DNA of 64,000 bases from NCBI GenBank assembly GCA_013400155.1, contig VXBM01000026.1, forward strand, positions 31,542 to 95,541, written 5' to 3'. The translations under genes and the position numbers were made by a program. The notes beneath the pieces are model-generated. The model was given only the letters and a program-made list of their open reading frames with translations, made no database searches and had not been told where the DNA came from. Of this stretch, positions 59,621-64,000 are shown one piece after another. The stretch's first letter is position 1, and each line of letters begins with the position of its first letter. Source of the DNA: Helopsaltes ochotensis. Its lineage: Eukaryota > Chordata > Aves > Passeriformes > Locustellidae.

Positions 59621-62532
59621 TGCCATGTAGAAGGCTAGCTGCAGACCTGTATCCTTTTGCACCTTCCGAACAGTTGTATTAGTGTTGTTCTGTAACAATA
59701 GGCAACATGACTACCCATCAAGCTGTCTCTTCCTTATGCACATACTGGAGGCAGTCTACTTTTGATTTCAGTGTGCAAATCGTTGTAACTAAGCTTAGCT
59801 GGATTTCTCCAAGTGGTGTTTGGTTTGGGTCGATATTCTTTGGTTTTTAGCCCTATTATAGCATATCTCAGGCTGTACCCTCCTATTTCTCTTTAACATC
59901 AAATAAAAGGAGGAGCATTCTACTACAGAGATTTAGATTTGCTTTCCAGTAAAGGCACTTTATCCATTTTATCCTTTCATATGTACCAATTGACTTTAGC
60001 AGAGGCTATGTACACAGATTGCTTGATTTAATTTGTCTACTTCCTTATAGTAGAGGCAGAAGTTTTTTTTCACAGTTACTGTTAAAATGCATGCTAGGCA
60101 TTGACTCCCCCTTTTTTTTTCCCTATTACATATACCATAGAATAATATAACAGAACTTTTTTTTTAAGGAAAAGGAATGTAAAAGAATGTGCTTTAAAGA
60201 AATTTAATTTAGCCATTGATTCTTCACTGTATTATATTTTTATTAAGGAAGAGGTTAATTTATTTTTTTTCTGAACAGGAAATTCCCTGGAGACATTGGG
60301 TTGGCTTTTGAAAGATATTTTTAATGGAAATTTCTTTGAAGCATTTATTGTTTGATAAAATATTTGTAATGCTGAATGTTTAAAATTAGTACTATTTTTT
60401 TTTAACCAAATGGAAATTGTTTGATTATATGAAAAAATGAGCATTTTTTCAGCAGTATAGTATTTTTTATATTAAAACACATAGGAAGTGGTTATATATA
60501 TTTTCCTGAGATTTGTGAGGAAGTGTTTTCAAATAATTGGTTTAATGTTGCTAGATTATCACCATATTTGTTGTCCTGAGGCAGAGGGACATGCCCTCTC
60601 TGGCACTTCTTAATAAGAGGATGGAAGAAAAGATGCAATCATCCTGAAAGTTTCAGGATAGGCTGAACTCCAGTGGTGTTCTCCAAGAATTCCTGAACAC
60701 TGAAAGCCTGTTTTTTGAGAAAGATGGTAGAGTTGGCTTGCAGACAGACTGGAGACAGAAAGATACAAGAACAATTAAATTTAGCATCAACACAGATTAG
60801 AATACAGCTTGACTAATTTTATAAGTGCTTTAGTACTCGGTGACCAGTTGACAGCCTGCTGGGAGGTGTGTGAGGCTCTGGCGGTCTCTCCACTGCTGCA
60901 CGCCAGTTCTGACCACTGCTGGAGCAGCCTTCCAGACTGACAGACAGACTGACAGACTTCAGTAGCTACTCTGACCCACTCTGGGAAAAGATGTGGAGGA
61001 GCACACTATTTAATTGCCTTTGCTGGCTCTACTATGTGTGATGCTGAGAAACCAGTTCAGAACCTCAGTTGCAAGCGTTGGAATTACTATTAGAATAAAT
61101 AATAAATTTATTAGAATAAATTAAGATAAAGGCTAAATTTATCTAATATACAGCTTTCAGATTTAAGTGCACAGAACTGAAGAGAAATTGATGCCTTAAG
61201 TCAGCTCCAAGAAGCTTTTCTCTACTTTCATCAGGACACTGGCCTTGCAACCAGAATGTGGCTTTCCAGCAGAAAGGTTGCCTTGAGATCAGTCTCTACT
61301 GCAGAAGTTCCTGCTCATGGGGATAGTTCCACCTTTGTGTTTAAAGTCTTTCCTCAGTGCTTCAGTTTAACTTCAGTGTTTTACAAGTTTCCTTTCTTGT
61401 GACATAAATCAAGGAGTCAGTTTAATGCATCTCTAGAGGACTAGTGACTGCTTCTACTGAACTTCTAGCTGTTCTGATATCCTGTGTGCTTTACTGTGTA
61501 GAGTTCCCTAAGTAGAAGGCAGAGTGATCCCTGTTAATAACCATCCAAGATCCCTGCTATAAACTGTTAAAAATTTATAAAATTAGTAATTCCTTATGAC
61601 TGGAATGAGGAGTTCAAACCTCGATGCCTAGTGTTTCGTACTCTGAAATTTGAATTTTGCCTAAGCATAGACATTGGCAAGGAGATTCAAACAAGATCAT
61701 AAACCAGAAAACAAGCTTGTGATTCACTAGCAGCTTTTAAAAAAGGCAATAGTAATAGATACTTTGGGGAAATAATTGATTTGAAAATTTGATTTTTTGT
61801 TTTGAGAAACTGTAATAAAACCATGATATCAATAGACTAATCTTAAGAGTGATAATTGCTATAACTAGTTTGATAGGAAAAGAAATTAGGAGATGCAAAC
61901 CGGGAATAGTTTTTTTTTTTTCTTCTGGAAAAAAAATAGAGAGATAACATTTCAGTTACACAAAGTTACTGTTCCAAGAAGAACTAAAAAATGAAGTATA
62001 ATAAAATTTTAATGACTTAACTGGCAAAGACATACAATGAGTTTGTTATGTCATACTATTTAAGTGTCGTGAATGGTTATTCTGAAGGGAGCTGATGCTG
62101 CAAGCTGTCAAAGAGAGAATGGCAAGACAGAACTACATGATGTGGGAAATCTTAATGTGAGTTACTTGAAGTGGAAGAAATAAGCCCTCTTCAAAAGGAG
62201 GTGGTACAAATAGTGAGATCAGCAGTGTGGTCTAGAGATACAGAGAATAAATGGAAGCAACCAGTGCTTTCAAATCAGTTTTAAAAAAGACTCCTTGCAT
62301 GTGTATAATGAAGCTATAATTCTTAGTAATAGTCTCTGAATAGTTTACAGGTCTGCGTACATCTCCTAGGATTTCTGTTTGTTTAAAAACAATTGGTAAA
62401 AGATTTTTAAAAGATATCCCTCCATGTTTGTTTTCCCAACAGCATTTATTAAAAATAAAGTTAGTATTGAGTTTTATGATGGACCAGTTTTATATTTTGT
62501 CACACAATATGAAACAAACATAAATCTAATTC

Positions 62533-62554
62533 AAGTTTACACAAACTTGAATAT
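62533..62554. repeat. 9-bp inverted repeat TTCAAGTTT / AAACTTGAA
   Basis: A perfect short hairpin with loop ACAC in AT-rich sequence. Confidence 0.75.
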
Positions 62555-62892
62555 CTATTACTATGAATAGATTTTCTATGGGTACATTTTATACCTATAT
62601 TTATAAATCTGTATTTCTCTTATCACAAATGTACATGTATATATGTCTTTACATAAATGTCTATTTCTAGATAAAGTAAACAGATCACTGGAGAGAGGTT
62701 GAGCTTGATGGCATGTGAATCTTTTTTTAAGCATGCATTTTCCTGTGCTCTAATCAGAGATGGTCTCTGAGAGCTCAGAAATACCATGGGCACAAATTTC
62801 TAAAGAGACAATTTTGTGAAGGCTAAATCCTACCAAAGTAGTATACTCGTGAATCTCTGAGGCAATAAAGCAGAGCTTAGAGAACTGTAAAG

Positions 62893-63740
62893 TCACAGAA
62901 TGTCAGGTTAGAAAGAGACCTCAAGGATCATCTGGTCTAACCTTTCTTGGCAAAAGCATGGTCTATAAAGCATGATCCAGCACCCTGTCCAGCTGCATTT
63001 TAATTATTTCAATAGCTGATTGCTGTCATCGTGAAAATTTTTCTTCTTATATCTAATCTGAATCTCACCAGAAGTAGCTTGTACCTATTACCCCTCATCT
63101 TTTCCATGTGACTCCTTGTAAAAAAAAAGAGTCCTTATCGTCTTTGTAGCCACCCTTTAAATAATGGAACATGACAACAAGATCTACCCCAAACCTTCTT
63201 TTTTCAAAACGGAACAAACACAGTTCTTTTGGCCTTTCCTCACACAGCAAGCTTCACAGTCATTTGATCATCTTAGTGACCCTTCTCTGTACCTTCTCCA
63301 GCCTTTCCATACCTTTGTTTGAACAGCAGGAGCCAAAACTGCACACAGTATTCCTGGTGCTGACAGGCACTGAGAGGGCATCTCTGCTGGTGATGCTCTT
63401 GTCGGCACGCCTCAGCATCCTGTTGGCTTTCTTTGCTGCAGCAGCACAGTGCTCGCTCATACTGAGCTTGTTGTCTGCCAGTACTCCCAGGTCCTTTTCT
63501 ATGGAACTGGTCTCTACCCCCTGGGTTGATCCCATACTGTTTTGCATTCTTGGATTGTATTTTCCCAGGTGAAAGACTTTACACTTGTCTTTGTTCAACT
63601 TCGTAAGGTTCTTGTTAGCTCACTTCTATCCAGGCCTTCCTGCAGTGTGGCTCTCCCTTCTGAAATGCCCACTTTCCTCCTAGTTTGGTATTGGCAAACT
63701 TTTTCAGTGTACGCTTGATCCCATCTTCCAAATAAATTGT
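62893..63740 (-). mobile_element. CR1 LINE fragment (about 850 bp) with ORF2 C-terminal remnant
   Basis: The longest CR1 copy in the window, in reverse orientation. The 3' end lies at 62893 (TCACAGAATGTCAGGTTAGA). The minus strand 63598-63260 keeps a 112-codon open stretch of the reverse-transcriptase ORF C-terminal region, with motifs such as NKDKCKVFHLGKYNP, EKDLGVLADNKLSMSEHCAA, AAKKANRMLRRADKSI and LEKVQRRVTKMIK. Expected residues between the AAKKAN and LEKVQRR motifs are altered, and frame is lost downstream. The 5' end fades near 63740. The open + strand frame at 63171-63572 is its antisense shadow. Confidence 0.93.
63260..63598 (-). pseudogene. CR1 ORF2 (reverse transcriptase) C-terminal fragment
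   Basis: An open 112-codon remnant of the CR1 non-LTR retrotransposon polymerase, covering the thumb/post-polymerase part downstream of the catalytic core. The endonuclease and RT catalytic motifs are absent because the element is 5'-truncated, so it cannot be active. It lies antisense within NOL4 intron 5. Confidence 0.88.
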
Positions 63741-64000
63741 GATGGCTTTCCTGTTTAACAGAGGGCCACTATTTCCCTTCTATTTCTGCTTGTTGTTTAT
63801 GTACTTGAAGAACAATTTCCTGTGGTGGCATGTCTTGTTTTCTTGTTTGGTTGTGCATGGAATGGTTTTGTTTGAATGTGTTTCAAACGTATCACAAGGC
63901 GTGTACCATCTATACCAGCTTATTTTTTTCCTATTCAGCAGAGGCAGTGTTAAGAAACAGCAGATGTCAGTATCTGTAGCTCCTATCAGAATATTAAGGG

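Larger units (their letters stand above)
52127..64000 (+). other. NOL4: NOL4 intron 5 (start; at least 11.9 kb)
   Basis: No further NOL4 exon is seen up to the window end, although the frame entering the next exon must be phase 1. The intron holds a purine-rich tract (53927-54071), a CR1 tail (58373-58465), an enhancer-like block (59200-59620) and a longer CR1 fragment (62893-63740). The rest (for example 52130-53900, 54100-58370 and 59650-62890) is AT-rich sequence in which I see no gene. Confidence 0.85.

Noticed and set aside
63171..63572. 133-codon + strand ORF near the right end
   Set aside because: Antisense shadow of the CR1 ORF2 remnant on the minus strand.
1..64000. tRNA, rRNA, CRISPR array, bacterial operon or phage features
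   Set aside because: None seen; gene structure, introns and repeats are those of a bird nuclear genome.

Overview
The window is vertebrate, and almost certainly bird, nuclear DNA. It carries five coding exons with consensus splice sites, introns of up to 35 kb, CpG islands, microsatellites, seven 3'-end fragments of CR1 LINEs (the dominant avian retroposon) and two solo LTRs of a type I associate with neoavian or passerine genomes. Bacterial features (operons, Shine-Dalgarno sites, CRISPR arrays) are absent. No long intact ORF other than NOL4 coding sequence was found.

The window covers the 5' part of one gene on the + strand, NOL4 (nucleolar protein 4). The leader and first coding exon (ATG at 252) sit in a CpG island at the left edge. 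Coding exons follow at 252-518, 35234-35383, 46662-46773, 47269-47381 and 51994-52126. Joined, they give one open frame of 258 codons plus one base, about the first 40% of the roughly 640-residue vertebrate protein. The remaining exons lie beyond position 64000.

Layout: 1-1300, promoter, leader and exon 1 CpG island. 519-35233, intron 1, AT-rich, with a second strong CpG island at about 14880-15860 and five CR1 fragments. 35384-46661, intron 2, with an LTR at 41585-42219. 46774-47268, short intron 3. 47382-51993, intron 4, with a candidate unannotated exon at 47722-47827, a 78-bp tandem duplication and a second LTR in antisense orientation. 52127-64000, start of intron 5, with a candidate neural enhancer block near 59200-59620 and a CR1 fragment at the right end that retains part of its reverse-transcriptase ORF.

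The most interesting leads are: (i) the candidate exon 47722-47827, whose phase matches exon 5 so that it could replace exon 5 in frame but would terminate translation if included together with it; (ii) the intronic CpG island as a possible alternative or antisense promoter; (iii) the SOX/POU-site and hairpin-rich block in intron 5; (iv) three short uORFs and a second in-frame donor in exon 1. I found no undescribed multi-gene system. Family assignments come from recalled protein and repeat families; no database search was run.
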